Shown here: piece after piece, positions 26,901-41,900 of the stretch
Numbering within the stretch: position 1 is the stretch's first letter
Layout of the letters: every line of letters starts with the position of its first letter
DNA from: Auricularia sp. M13
Lineage: Eukaryota; Basidiomycota; Agaricomycetes; Auriculariales; Auriculariaceae
Direction: 5' to 3'
Length of the DNA: 64,000 nucleotides
NCBI GenBank assembly: GCA_037042915.1
Contig: CM073196.1
Coordinates: forward strand, 1-64,000
Position numbers and translations under genes: made by a program
Notes under the pieces: model-generated
Told to the model about the DNA's origin: nothing
What the model saw: only the letters and a program-made list of their open reading frames with translations
Database searches by the model: none

Positions 26901-29900
26901 CCAAGGCTTCCTGTGCATCGGATCGGCGTCTTCGGCAGCTCTCAGGTCATATATGGATGTCTCTGACTCGGTCCCACAAGTCTCACGATCTGCCTTCGGC
27001 ACTTCACAGCGCAGTCAAAACTCTCGATCGGCAGGGTTCGTATTTTGGCGCCGGCCATCGGATGGTCGTCCAGCACGCCGGGAAGACTCCGGAAGGTAAC
27101 CTCGGCAGGGTCTGCGGTCGCCCATTTCGGATTTTGTCGCGTCGGCGGAAATTGCGCGTTGCCATGACGGCGCACTGCATCGCGAAGGGTACCATCGCGT
27201 AGACCTCGGCGAGAGCTCCACGGAGATATATGGGTGTCCGACGATCGGGGTCCAACTGGGGTCGCAATTGGCTCTTGTCGGTCCCTCGTCCATCATTTGT
27301 CCATCATTTGTTGGTGATCGGTCGGCCTTCAGGTGTGGAATGTGTTTGCACTTCGTCCCGCGGTTTCAGCTGCACTCCTCGTCGAGATACGGCTCCTTGT
27401 CGACGCCTTGTCCATCATTTGTCCATCATTTGTCGGGTATTTGTTGGGCTCTCGTCCAGAATGCGTTCGCTCGTCGTCCCGCGAGTTTAGCTGCTCCCCT
27501 CGCGGAGATACGGCTCCTTGTCCGGGTTTCGTGACATCGGCAGGTATTCCGGCTTGCTTTGGCAACGGACGGCCGAGGTAGCGACACCATCGCGTAGCCA
27601 CGATCGTCAGCCTTCCGGAGATATATGGGTGTCGGGGTGTCTGCTCTCATTTGGAGTCCCTGGAAGCTCTTGACGGTCTCTTGTCGGACAAATGATGGAC
27701 AAATCACGGACAAGTGATGGACAAATGATGGGCAAGTGATGGACAAGGCCAAACGCGCTTTGCACGCAGAGTGCCGTGGGGCTCGCAAAATTCCGGCACC
27801 AACCCTCAATCGAACTGCCGGGCCCAACATAATTTTGCGAGTCAGCGCCAAGCCCCCTTCCTCGTTTCCGTGGCGCAGGAACCTTTTGGATCTCATACCA
27901 TGAGATCCGGGCGACATATTAATATCTTCCGGGACCTCGGCCCACTCGCAGCGGCGCGACCGGTGCACCGATTCGCACGGTTGAAACTGTTCCGGGGAGC
28001 TGGAATTTTTCTCGTCGCAGATCAGACATGCGGCATCACGATCGCCGAGAAAGACGGGCACGCTTCCAATCGGCTTAGCTGACGAGACCAAGTCGGAAGA
28101 ACGTATTCAGCCCCGGTTGAGTGTGACTTCCTTTCTCCTGGCCAAAGGTCGAGGACGATCGGACTATCGGCAGAGTCCTTTTGCCTTCTGCCAGCCAAAC
28201 ACAGCCGATCGGTGGGCAGACCGACAGGCTCCCTGAGCCGCGCACCCCCAAACCCCCAAATCGAGGCCAGTCCGACAGCGTCGGCGGGCTTCGGATTCTG
28301 CGATTTTGTGCCTTTTCCCCTGGATATGAGCCCCCAGTGTCCCGACATGGTGCGCAGAGAAGTTTCAGGCCTCGACGAGCGCCAGGGACAAAGCGAGACC
28401 CAGTTCGGCATCTGCAAATCCTGCGGCAGAGTGCGATCAGGTCTGGACACGGTCCCTGCAGATCCAAGGCTTCCTGTGCATCGGATCGGCGTCTTCGGCA
28501 GCTCTCAGGTCATATATGGATGTCTCTGACTCGGTCCCACAAGTCTCACGATCTGCCTTCGGCACTTCACAGCGCAGTCAAAACTCGATCGGCAGGGTTC
28601 GTATTTTGGCGCCGGCCATCGGATGGTCGTCCAGCACGCCGGGAAGACTCCGGAAGGTAACCTCGGCAGGGTCTGCGGTCGCCCATTTCGGATTTTGTCG
28701 CGTCGGCGGAAATTGCGCGTTGCCATGACGGCGCACTGCATCGCGAAGGGTACCATCGCGTAGACCTCGGCGAGAGCTCCACGGAGATATATGGGTGTCC
28801 GACGATCGGGGTCCAACTGGGGTCGCAATTGGCTCTTGTCGGTCCCTCGTCCATCATTTGTCCATCATTTGTTGGTGATCGGTCGGCCTTCAGGTGTGGA
28901 ATGTGTTTGCACTTCGTCCCGCGGTTTCAGCTGCACTCCTCGTCGAGATACGGCTCCTTGTCGACGCCTTGTCCATCATTTGTCCATCATTTGTCGGGTA
29001 TTTGTTGGGCTCTCGTCCAGAATGCGTTCGCTCGTCGTCCCGCGAGTTTAGCTGCTCCCCTCGCGGAGATACGGCTCCTTGTCCGGGTTTCGTGACATCG
29101 GCAGGTATTCCGGCTTGCTTTGGCAACGGACGGCCGAGGTAGCGACACCATCGCGTAGCCACGATCGTCAGCCTTCCGGAGATATATGGGTGTCGGGGTG
29201 TCTGCTCTCATTTGGAGTCCCTGGAAGCTCTTGACGGTCTCTTGTCGGACAAATGATGGACAAATCACGGACAAGTGATGGACAAATGATGGGCAAGTGA
29301 TGGACAAGGCCAAAACGCGCTTTGCACGCAGAGTGCCGTGGGGCTCGCAAAATTCCGGCACCAACCCTCAATCGAACTGCCGGGCCCAACATAATTTTGC
29401 GAGTCAGCGCCAAGCCCCCCTTCCTCGTTTCCGTGGCGCAGGAACCTTTTGGATCTCATACCATGAGATCCGGGCGACATATTAATATCTTCCGGGACCT
29501 CGGCCCACTCGCAGCGGCGCGACCGGTGCACCGATTCGCACGGTTGAAACTGTTCCGGGGAGCTGGAATTTTTCTCGTCGCAGATCAGACATGCGGCATC
29601 ACGATCGCCGAGAAAGACGGGCACGCTTCCAATCGGCTTAGCTGACGAGACCAAGTCGGAAGAACGTATTCAGCCCCGGTTGAGTGTGACTTCCTTTCTC
29701 CTGGCCAAAGGTCGAGGACGATCGGACTATCGGCAGAGTCCTTTTGCCTTCTGCCAGCCAAACACAGCCGATCGGTGGGCAGACCGACAGGCTCCCTGAG
29801 CCGCGCACCCCCAAACCCCCAAATCGAGGCCAGTCCGACAGCGTCGGCGGGCTTCGGATTCTGCGATTTTGTGCCTTTTCCCTGGATATGAGCCCCCAGT

Positions 29901-32900
29901 GTCCCGACATGGTGCGCAGAGAAGTTTCAGGCCTCGACGAGCGCCAGGGACAAAGCGAGACCCAGTTCGGCATCTGCAAATCCTGCGGCAGAGTGCGATC
30001 AGGTCTGGACACGGTCCCTGCAGATCCAAGGCTTCCTGTGCATCGGATCGGCGTCTTCGGCAGCTCTCAGGTCATATATGGATGTCTCTGACTCGGTCCC
30101 ACAAGTCTCACGATCTGCCTTCGGCACTTCACAGCGCAGTCAAAACTCGATCGGCAGGGTTCGTATTTTGGCGCCGGCCATCGGATGGTCGTCCAGCACG
30201 CCGGGAAGACTCCGGAAGGTAACCTCGGCAGGGTCTGCGGTCGCCCATTTCGGATTTTGTCGCGTCGGCGGAAATTGCGCGTTGCCATGACGGCGCACTG
30301 CATCGCGAAGGGTACCATCGCGTAGACCTCGGCGAGAGCTCCACGGAGATATATGGGTGTCCGACGATCGGGGTCCAACTGGGGTCGCAATTGGCTCTTG
30401 TCGGTCCCTCGTCCATCATTTGTCCATCATTTGTTGGTGATCGGTCGGCCTTCAGGTGTGGAATGTGTTTGCACTTCGTCCCGCGGTTTCAGCTGCACTC
30501 CTCGTCGAGATACGGCTCCTTGTCGACGCCTTGTCCATCATTTGTCCATCATTTGTCGGGTATTTGTTGGGCTCTCGTCCAGAATGCGTTCGCTCGTCGT
30601 CCCGCGAGTTTAGCTGCTCCCCTCGCGGAGATACGGCTCCTTGTCCGGGTTTCGTGACATCGGCAGGTATTCCGGCTTGCTTTGGCAACGGACGGCCGAG
30701 GTAGCGACACCATCGCGTAGCCACGATCGTCAGCCTTCCGGAGATATATGGGTGTCGGGGTGTCTGCTCTCATTTGGAGTCCCTGGAAGCTCTTGACGGT
30801 CTCTTGTCGGACAAATGATGGACAAATCACGGACAAGTGATGGACAAATGATGGGCAAGTGATGGACAAGGCCAAAACGCGCTTTGCACGCAGAGTGCCG
30901 TGGGGCTCGCAAAATTCCGGCACCAACCCTCAATCGAACTGCCGGGCCCAACATAATTTTGCGAGTCAGCGCCAAGCCCCCTTCCTCGTTTCCGTGGCGC
31001 AGGAACCTTTTGGATCTCATACCATGAGATCCGGGCGACATATTAATATCTTCCGGGACCTCGGCCCACTCGCAGCGGCGCGACCGGTGCACCGATTCGC
31101 ACGGTTGAAACTGTTCCGGGAGCTGGAATTTTCTCGTCGCAGATCAGACATGCGGCATCACGATCGCCGAGAAAGACGGGCACGCTTCCAATCGGCTTAG
31201 CTGACGAGACCAAGTCGGAAGAACGTATTCAGCCCCGGTTGAGTGTGACTTCCTTTCTCCTGGCCAAAGGTCGAGGACGATCGGACTATCGGCAGAGTCC
31301 TTTTGCCTTCTGCCAGCCAAACACAGCCGATCGGTGGGCAGACCGACAGGCTCCCTGAGCCGCGCACCCCCAAACCCCCAAATCGAGGCCAGTCCGACAG
31401 CGTCGGCGGGCTTCGGATTCTGCGATTTTGTGCCTTTTCCCCTGGATATGAGCCCCCAGTGTCCCGACATGGTGCGCAGAGAAGTTTCAGGCCTCGACGA
31501 GCGCCAGGGACAAAGCGAGACCCAGTTCGGCATCTGCAAATCCTGCGGCAGAGTGCGATCAGGTCTGGACACGGTCCCTGCAGATCCAAGGCTTCCTGTG
31601 CATCGGATCGGCGTCTTCGGCAGCTCTCAGGTCATATATGGATGTCTCTGACTCGGTCCCACAAGTCTCACGATCTGCCTTCGGCACTTCACAGCGCAGT
31701 CAAAACTCGATCGGCAGGGTTCGTATTTTGGCGCCGGCCATCGGATGGTCGTCCAGCACGCCGGGAAGACTCCGGAAGGTAACCTCGGCAGGGTCTGCGG
31801 TCGCCCATTTCGGATTTTGTCGCGTCGGCGGAAATTGCGCGTTGCCATGACGGCGCACTGCATCGCGAAGGGTACCATCGCGTAGACCTCGGCGAGAGCT
31901 CCACGGAGATATATGGGTGTCCGACGATCGGGGTCCAACTGGGGTCGCAATTGGCTCTTGTCGGTCCCTCGTCCATCATTTGTCCATCATTTGTTGGTGA
32001 TCGGTCGGCCTTCAGGTGTGGAATGTGTTTGCACTTCGTCCCGCGGTTTCAGCTGCACTCCTCGTCGAGATACGGCTCCTTGTCGACGCCTTGTCCATCA
32101 TTTGTCCATCATTTGTCGGGTATTTGTTGGGCTCTCGTCCAGAATGCGTTCGCTCGTCGTCCCGCGAGTTTAGCTGCTCCCCTCGCGGAGATACGGCTCC
32201 TTGTCCGGGTTTCGTGACATCGGCAGGTATTCCGGCTTGCTTTGGCAACGGACGGCCGAGGTAGCGACACCATCGCGTAGCCACGATCGTCAGCCTTCCG
32301 GAGATATATGGGTGTCGGGGTGTCTGCTCTCATTTGGAGTCCCTGGAAGCTCTTGACGGTCTCTTGTCGGACAAATGATGGACAAATCACGGACAAGTGA
32401 TGGACAAATGATGGGCAAGTGATGGACAAGGCCAAAACGCGCTTTGCACGCAGAGTGCCGTGGGGCTCGCAAAATTCCGGCACCAACCCTCAATCGAACT
32501 GCCGGGCCCAACATAATTTTGCGAGTCAGCGCCAAGCCCCCTTCCTCGTTTCCGTGGCGCAGGAACCTTTTGGATCTCATACCATGAGATCCGGGCGACA
32601 TATTAATATCTTCCGGGACCTCGGCCCACTCGCAGCGGCGCGACCGGTGCACCGATTCGCACGGTTGAAACTGTTCCGGGAGCTGGAATTTTTCTCGTCG
32701 CAGATCAGACATGCGGCATCACGATCGCCGAGAAAGACGGGCACGCTTCCAATCGGCTTAGCTGACGAGACCAAGTCGGAAGAACGTATTCAGCCCCGGT
32801 TGAGTGTGACTTCCTTTCTCCTGGCCAAAGGTCGAGGACGATCGGACTATCGGCAGAGTCCTTTTGCCTTCTGCCAGCCAAACACAGCCGATCGGTGGGC

Positions 32901-35900
32901 AGACCGACAGGCTCCCTGAGCCGCGCACCCCCAAACCCCCAAATCGAGGCCAGTCCGACAGCGTCGGCGGGCTTCGGATTCTGCGATTTTGTGCCTTTTC
33001 CCCTGGATATGAGCCCCCAGTGTCCCGACATGGTGCGCAGAGAAGTTTCAGGCCTCGACGAGCGCCAGGGACAAAGCGAGACCCAGTTCGGCATCTGCAA
33101 ATCCTGCGGCAGAGTGCGATCAGGTCTGGACACGGTCCCTGCAGATCCAAGGCTTCCTGTGCATCGGATCGGCGTCTTCGGCAGCTCTCAGGTCATATAT
33201 GGATGTCTCTGACTCGGTCCCACAAGTCTCACGATCTGCCTTCGGCACTTCACAGCGCAGTCAAAACTCGATCGGCAGGGTTCGTATTTTGGCGCCGGCC
33301 ATCGGATGGTCGTCCAGCACGCCGGGAAGACTCCGGAAGGTAACCTCGGCAGGGTCTGCGGTCGCCCATTTCGGATTTTGTCGCGTCGGCGGAAATTGCG
33401 CGTTGCCATGACGGCGCACTGCATCGCGAAGGGTACCATCGCGTAGACCTCGGCGAGAGCTCCACGGAGATATATGGGTGTCCGACGATCGGGGTCCAAC
33501 TGGGGTCGCAATTGGCTCTTGTCGGTCCCTCGTCCATCATTTGTCCATCATTTGTTGGTGATCGGTCGGCCTTCAGGTGTGGAATGTGTTTGCACTTCGT
33601 CCCGCGGTTTCAGCTGCACTCCTCGTCGAGATACGGCTCCTTGTCGACGCCTTGTCCATCATTTGTCCATCATTTGTCGGGTATTTGTTGGGCTCTCGTC
33701 CAGAATGCGTTCGCTCGTCGTCCCGCGAGTTTAGCTGCTCCCCTCGCGGAGATACGGCTCCTTGTCCGGGTTTCGTGACATCGGCAGGTATTCCGGCTTG
33801 CTTTGGCAACGGACGGCCGAGGTAGCGACACCATCGCGTAGCCACGATCGTCAGCCTTCCGGAGATATATGGGTGTCGGGGTGTCTGCTCTCATTTGGAG
33901 TCCCTGGAAGCTCTTGACGGTCTCTTGTCGGACAAATGATGGACAAATCACGGACAAGTGATGGACAAATGATGGGCAAGTGATGGACAAGGCCAAACGC
34001 GCTTTGCACGCAGAGTGCCGTGGGGCTCGCAAAATTCCGGCACCAACCCTCAATCGAACTGCCGGGCCCAACATAATTTTGCGAGTCAGCGCCAAGCCCC
34101 CTTCCTCGTTTCCGTGGCGCAGGAACCTTTTGGATCTCATACCATGAGATCCGGGCGACATATTAATATCTTCCGGGACCTCGGCCCACTCGCAGCGGCG
34201 CGACCGGTGCACCGATTCGCACGGTTGAAACTGTTCCGGGAGCTGGAATTTTTCTCGTCGCAGATCAGACATGCGGCATCACGATCGCCGAGAAAGACGG
34301 GCACGCTTCCAATCGGCTTAGCTGACGAGACCAAGTCGGAAGAACGTATTCAGCCCCGGTTGAGTGTGACTTCCTTTCTCCTGGCCAAAGGTCGAGGACG
34401 ATCGGACTATCGGCAGAGTCCTTTTGCCTTCTGCCAGCCAAACACAGCCGATCGGTGGGCAGACCGACAGGCTCCCTGAGCCGCGCACCCCCAAACCCCC
34501 AAATCGAGGCCAGTCCGACAGCGTCGCGGGCTTCGGATTCTGCGATTTTGTGCCTTTTCCCTGGATATGAGCCCCCAGTGTCCCGACATGGTGCGCAGAG
34601 AAGTTTCAGGCCTCGACGAGCGCCAGGGACAAAGCGAGACCCAGTTCGGCATCTGCAAATCCTGCGGCAGAGTGCGATCAGGTCTGGACACGGTCCCTGC
34701 AGATCCAAGGCTTCCTGTGCATCGGATCGGCGTCTTCGGCAGCTCTCAGGTCATATATGGATGTCTCTGACTCGGTCCCACAAGTCTCACGATCTGCCTT
34801 CGGCACTTCACAGCGCAGTCAAAACTCGATCGGCAGGGTTCGTATTTTGGCGCCGGCCATCGGATGGTCGTCCAGCACGCCGGGAAGACTCCGGAAGGTA
34901 ACCTCGGCAGGGTCTGCGGTCGCCCATTTCGGATTTTGTCGCGTCGGCGGAAATTGCGCGTTGCCATGACGGCGCACTGCATCGCGAAGGGTACCATCGC
35001 GTAGACCTCGGCGAGAGCTCCACGGAGATATATGGGTGTCCGACGATCGGGGTCCAACTGGGGTCGCAATTGGCTCTTGTCGGTCCCTCGTCCATCATTT
35101 GTCCATCATTTGTTGGTGATCGGTCGGCCTTCAGGTGTGGAATGTGTTTGCACTTCGTCCCGCGGTTTCAGCTGCACTCCTCGTCGAGATACGGCTCCTT
35201 GTCGACGCCTTGTCCATCATTTGTCCATCATTTGTCGGGTATTTGTTGGGCTCTCGTCCAGAATGCGTTCGCTCGTCGTCCCGCGAGTTTAGCTGCTCCC
35301 CTCGCGGAGATACGGCTCCTTGTCCGGGTTTCGTGACATCGGCAGGTATTCCGGCTTGCTTTGGCAACGGACGGCCGAGGTAGCGACACCATCGCGTAGC
35401 CACGATCGTCAGCCTTCCGGAGATATATGGGTGTCGGGGTGTCTGCTCTCATTTGGAGTCCCTGGAAGCTCTTGACGGTCTCTTGTCGGACAAATGATGG
35501 ACAAATCACGGACAAGTGATGGACAAATGATGGGCAAGTGATGGACAAGGCCAAAACGCGCTTTGCACGCAGAGTGCCGTGGGGCTCGCAAAATTCCGGC
35601 ACCAACCCTCAATCGAACTGCCGGGCCCAACATAATTTTGCGAGTCAGCGCCAAGCCCCCTTCCTCGTTTCCGTGGCGCAGGAACCTTTTGGATCTCATA
35701 CCATGAGATCCGGGCGACATATTAATATCTTCCGGGACCTCGGCCCACTCGCAGCGGCGCGACCGGTGCACCGATTCGCACGGTTGAAACTGTTCCGGGG
35801 AGCTGGAATTTTTCTCGTCGCAGATCAGACATGCGGCATCACGATCGCCGAGAAAGACGGGCACGCTTCCAATCGGCTTAGCTGACGAGACCAAGTCGGA

Positions 35901-38900
35901 AGAACGTATTCAGCCCCGGTTGAGTGTGACTTCCTTTCTCCTGGCCAAAGGTCGAGGACGATCGGACTATCGGCAGAGTCCTTTTGCCTTCTGCCAGCCA
36001 AACACAGCCGATCGGTGGGCAGACCGACAGGCTCCCTGAGCCGCGCACCCCCAAACCCCCAAATCGAGGCCAGTCCGACAGCGTCGGCGGGCTTCGGATT
36101 CTGCGATTTTGTGCCTTTTCCCTGGATATGAGCCCCCAGTGTCCCGACATGGTGCGCAGAGAAGTTTCAGGCCTCGACGAGCGCCAGGGACAAGCGAGAC
36201 CCAGTTCGGCATCTGCAAATCCTGCGGCAGAGTGCGATCAGGTCTGGACACGGTCCCTGCAGATCCAAGGCTTCCTGTGCATCGGATCGGCGTCTTCGGC
36301 AGCTCTCAGGTCATATATGGATGTCTCTGACTCGGTCCCACAAGTCTCACGATCTGCCTTCGGCACTTCACAGCGCAGTCAAAACTCGATCGGCAGGGTT
36401 CGTATTTTGGCGCCGGCCATCGGATGGTCGTCCAGCACGCCGGGAAGACTCCGGAAGGTAACCTCGGCAGGGTCTGCGGTCGCCCATTTCGGATTTTGTC
36501 GCGTCGGCGGAAATTGCGCGTTGCCATGACGGCGCACTGCATCGCGAAGGGTACCATCGCGTAGACCTCGGCGAGAGCTCCACGGAGATATATGGGTGTC
36601 CGACGATCGGGGTCCAACTGGGGTCGCAATTGGCTCTTGTCGGTCCCTCGTCCATCATTTGTCCATCATTTGTTGGTGATCGGTCGGCCTTCAGGTGTGG
36701 AATGTGTTTGCACTTCGTCCCGCGGTTTCAGCTGCACTCCTCGTCGAGATACGGCTCCTTGTCGACGCCTTGTCCATCATTTGTCCATCATTTGTCGGGT
36801 ATTTGTTGGGCTCTCGTCCAGAATGCGTTCGCTCGTCGTCCCGCGAGTTTAGCTGCTCCCCTCGCGGAGATACGGCTCCTTGTCCGGGTTTCGTGACATC
36901 GGCAGGTATTCCGGCTTGCTTTGGCAACGGACGGCCGAGGTAGCGACACCATCGCGTAGCCACGATCGTCAGCCTTCCGGAGATATATGGGTGTCGGGGT
37001 GTCTGCTCTCATTTGGAGTCCCTGGAAGCTCTTGACGGTCTCTTGTCGGACAAATGATGGACAAATCACGGACAAGTGATGGACAAATGATGGGCAAGTG
37101 ATGGACAAGGCCAAAACGCGCTTTGCACGCAGAGTGCCGTGGGGCTCGCAAAATTCCGGCACCAACCCTCAATCGAACTGCCGGGCCCAACATAATTTTG
37201 CGAGTCAGCGCCAAGCCCCCTTCCTCGTTTCCGTGGCGCAGGAACCTTTTGGATCTCATACCATGAGATCCGGGCGACATATTAATATCTTCCGGGACCT
37301 CGGCCCACTCGCAGCGGCGCGACCGGTGCACCGATTCGCACGGTTGAAACTGTTCCGGGGAGCTGGAATTTTCTCGTCGCAGATCAGACATGCGGCATCA
37401 CGATCGCCGAGAAAGACGGGCACGCTTCCAATCGGCTTAGCTGACGAGACCAAGTCGGAAGAACGTATTCAGCCCCGGTTGAGTGTGACTTCCTTTCTCC
37501 TGGCCAAAGGTCGAGGACGATCGGACTATCGGCAGAGTCCTTTTGCCTTCTGCCAGCCAAACACAGCCGATCGGTGGGCAGACCGACAGGCTCCCTGAGC
37601 CGCGCACCCCCAAACCCCCAAATCGAGGCCAGTCCGACAGCGTCGGCGGGCTTCGGATTCTGCGATTTTGTGCCTTTTCCCCTGGATATGAGCCCCCAGT
37701 GTCCCGACATGGTGCGCAGAGAAGTTTCAGGCCTCGACGAGCGCCAGGGACAAAGCGAGACCCAGTTCGGCATCTGCAAATCCTGCGGCAGAGTGCGATC
37801 AGGTCTGGACACGGTCCCTGCAGATCCAAGGCTTCCTGTGCATCGGATCGGCGTCTTCGGCAGCTCTCAGGTCATATATGGATGTCTCTGACTCGGTCCC
37901 ACAAGTCTCACGATCTGCCTTCGGCACTTCACAGCGCAGTCAAAACTCGATCGGCAGGGTTCGTATTTTGGCGCCGGCCATCGGATGGTCGTCCAGCACG
38001 CCGGGAAGACTCCGGAAGGTAACCTCGGCAGGGTCTGCGGTCGCCCATTTCGGATTTTGTCGCGTCGGCGGAAATTGCGCGTTGCCATGACGGCGCACTG
38101 CATCGCGAAGGGTACCATCGCGTAGACCTCGGCGAGAGCTCCACGGAGATATATGGGTGTCCGACGATCGGGGTCCAACTGGGGTCGCAATTGGCTCTTG
38201 TCGGTCCCTCGTCCATCATTTGTCCATCATTTGTTGGTGATCGGTCGGCCTTCAGGTGTGGAATGTGTTTGCACTTCGTCCCGCGGTTTCAGCTGCACTC
38301 CTCGTCGAGATACGGCTCCTTGTCGACGCCTTGTCCATCATTTGTCCATCATTTGTCGGGTATTTGTTGGGCTCTCGTCCAGAATGCGTTCGCTCGTCGT
38401 CCCGCGAGTTTAGCTGCTCCCTCGCGGAGATACGGCTCCTTGTCCGGGTTTCGTGACATCGGCAGGTATTCCGGCTTGCTTTGGCAACGGACGGCCGAGG
38501 TAGCGACACCATCGCGTAGCCACGATCGTCAGCCTTCCGGAGATATATGGGTGTCGGGGTGTCTGCTCTCATTTGGAGTCCCTGGAAGCTCTTGACGGTC
38601 TCTTGTCGGACAAATGATGGACAAATCACGGACAAGTGATGGACAAATGATGGGCAAGTGATGGACAAGGCCAAAACGCGCTTTGCACGCAGAGTGCCGT
38701 GGGGCTCGCAAAATTCCGGCACCAACCCTCAATCGAACTGCCGGGCCCAACATAATTTTGCGAGTCAGCGCCAAGCCCCCTTCCTCGTTTCCGTGGCGCA
38801 GGAACCTTTTGGATCTCATACCATGAGATCCGGGCGACATATTAATATCTTCCGGGACCTCGGCCCACTCGCAGCGGCGCGACCGGTGCACCGATTCGCA

Positions 38901-41900
38901 CGGTTGAAACTGTTCCGGGGAGCTGGAATTTTTCTCGTCGCAGATCAGACATGCGGCATCACGATCGCCGAGAAAGACGGGCACGCTTCCAATCGGCTTA
39001 GCTGACGAGACCAAGTCGGAAGAACGTATTCAGCCCCGGTTGAGTGTGACTTCCTTTCTCCTGGCCAAAGGTCGAGGACGATCGGACTATCGGCAGAGTC
39101 CTTTTGCCTTCTGCCAGCCAAACACAGCCGATCGGTGGGCAGACCGACAGGCTCCCTGAGCCGCGCACCCCCAAACCCCCAAATCGAGGCCAGTCCGACA
39201 GCGTCGGCGGGCTTCGGATTCTGCGATTTTGTGCCTTTTCCCCTGGATATGAGCCCCCAGTGTCCCGACATGGTGCGCAGAGAAGTTTCAGGCCTCGACG
39301 AGCGCCAGGGACAAAGCGAGACCCAGTTCGGCATCTGCAAATCCTGCGGCAGAGTGCGATCAGGTCTGGACACGGTCCCTGCAGATCCAAGGCTTCCTGT
39401 GCATCGGATCGGCGTCTTCGGCAGCTCTCAGGTCATATATGGATGTCTCTGACTCGGTCCCACAAGTCTCACGATCTGCCTTCGGCACTTCACAGCGCAG
39501 TCAAAACTCGATCGGCAGGGTTCGTATTTTGGCGCCGGCCATCGGATGGTCGTCCAGCACGCCGGGAAGACTCCGGAAGGTAACCTCGGCAGGGTCTGCG
39601 GTCGCCCATTTCGGATTTTGTCGCGTCGGCGGAAATTGCGCGTTGCCATGACGGCGCACTGCATCGCGAAGGGTACCATCGCGTAGACCTCGGCGAGAGC
39701 TCCACGGAGATATATGGGTGTCCGACGATCGGGGTCCAACTGGGGTCGCAATTGGCTCTTGTCGGTCCCTCGTCCATCATTTGTCCATCATTTGTTGGTG
39801 ATCGGTCGGCCTTCAGGTGTGGAATGTGTTTGCACTTCGTCCCGCGGTTTCAGCTGCACTCCTCGTCGAGATACGGCTCCTTGTCGACGCCTTGTCCATC
39901 ATTTGTCCATCATTTGTCGGGTATTTGTTGGGCTCTCGTCCAGAATGCGTTCGCTCGTCGTCCCGCGAGTTTAGCTGCTCCCTCGCGGAGATACGGCTCC
40001 TTGTCCGGGTTTCGTGACATCGGCAGGTATTCCGGCTTGCTTTGGCAACGGACGGCCGAGGTAGCGACACCATCGCGTAGCCACGATCGTCAGCCTTCCG
40101 GAGATATATGGGTGTCGGGGTGTCTGCTCTCATTTGGAGTCCCTGGAAGCTCTTGACGGTCTCTTGTCGGACAAATGATGGACAAATCACGGACAAGTGA
40201 TGGACAAATGATGGGCAAGTGATGGACAAGGCCAAAACGCGCTTTGCACGCAGAGTGCCGTGGGGCTCGCAAAATTCCGGCACCAACCCTCAATCGAACT
40301 GCCGGGCCCAACATAATTTTGCGAGTCAGCGCCAAGCCCCCTTCCTCGTTTCCGTGGCGCAGGAACCTTTTGGATCTCATACCATGAGATCCGGGCGACA
40401 TATTAATATCTTCCGGGACCTCGGCCCACTCGCAGCGGCGCGACCGGTGCACCGATTCGCACGGTTGAAACTGTTCCGGGAGCTGGAATTTTTCTCGTCG
40501 CAGATCAGACATGCGGCATCACGATCGCCGAGAAAGACGGGCACGCTTCCAATCGGCTTAGCTGACGAGACCAAGTCGGAAGAACGTATTCAGCCCCGGT
40601 TGAGTGTGACTTCCTTTCTCCTGGCCAAAGGTCGAGGACGATCGGACTATCGGCAGAGTCCTTTTGCCTTCTGCCAGCCAAACACAGCCGATCGGTGGGC
40701 AGACCGACAGGCTCCCTGAGCCGCGCACCCCAAACCCCCAAATCGAGGCCAGTCCGACAGCGTCGGCGGGCTTCGGATTCTGCGATTTTGTGCCTTTTCC
40801 CCTGGATATGAGCCCCCAGTGTCCCGACATGGTGCGCAGAGAAGTTTCAGGCCTCGACGAGCGCCAGGGACAAAGCGAGACCCAGTTCGGCATCTGCAAA
40901 TCCTGCGGCAGAGTGCGATCAGGTCTGGACACGGTCCCTGCAGATCCAAGGCTTCCTGTGCATCGGATCGGCGTCTTCGGCAGCTCTCAGGTCATATATG
41001 GATGTCTCTGACTCGGTCCCACAAGTCTCACGATCTGCCTTCGGCACTTCACAGCGCAGTCAAAACTCGATCGGCAGGGTTCGTATTTTGGCGCCGGCCA
41101 TCGGATGGTCGTCCAGCACGCCGGGAAGACTCCGGAAGGTAACCTCGGCAGGGTCTGCGGTCGCCCATTTCGGATTTTGTCGCGTCGGCGGAAATTGCGC
41201 GTTGCCATGACGGCGCACTGCATCGCGAAGGGTACCATCGCGTAGACCTCGGCGAGAGCTCCACGGAGATATATGGGTGTCCGACGATCGGGGTCCAACT
41301 GGGGTCGCAATTGGCTCTTGTCGGTCCCTCGTCCATCATTTGTCCATCATTTGTTGGTGATCGGTCGGCCTTCAGGTGTGGAATGTGTTTGCACTTCGTC
41401 CCGCGGTTTCAGCTGCACTCCTCGTCGAGATACGGCTCCTTGTCGACGCCTTGTCCATCATTTGTCCATCATTTGTCGGGTATTTGTTGGGCTCTCGTCC
41501 AGAATGCGTTCGTTCGCTCGTCGTCCCGGAGTTTAGCTGCTCCCCTCGCGGAGATACGGCTCCTTGTCCGGGTTTCGTGACATCGGCAGGTATTCCGGCT
41601 TGCTTTGGCAACGGACGGCCGAGGTAGCGACACCATCGCGTAGCCACGATCGTCAGCCTTCCGGAGATATATGGGTGTCGGGGTGTCTGCTCTCATTTGG
41701 AGTCCCTGGAAGCTCTTGACGGTCTCTTGTCGGACAAATGATGGACAAATCACGGACAAGTGATGGACAAATGATGGGCAAGTGATGGACAAGGCCAAAC
41801 GCGCTTTGCACGCAGAGTGCCGTGGGGCTCGCAAAATTCCGGCACCAACCCTCAATCGAACTGCCGGGCCCAACATAATTTTGCGAGTCAGCGCCAAGCC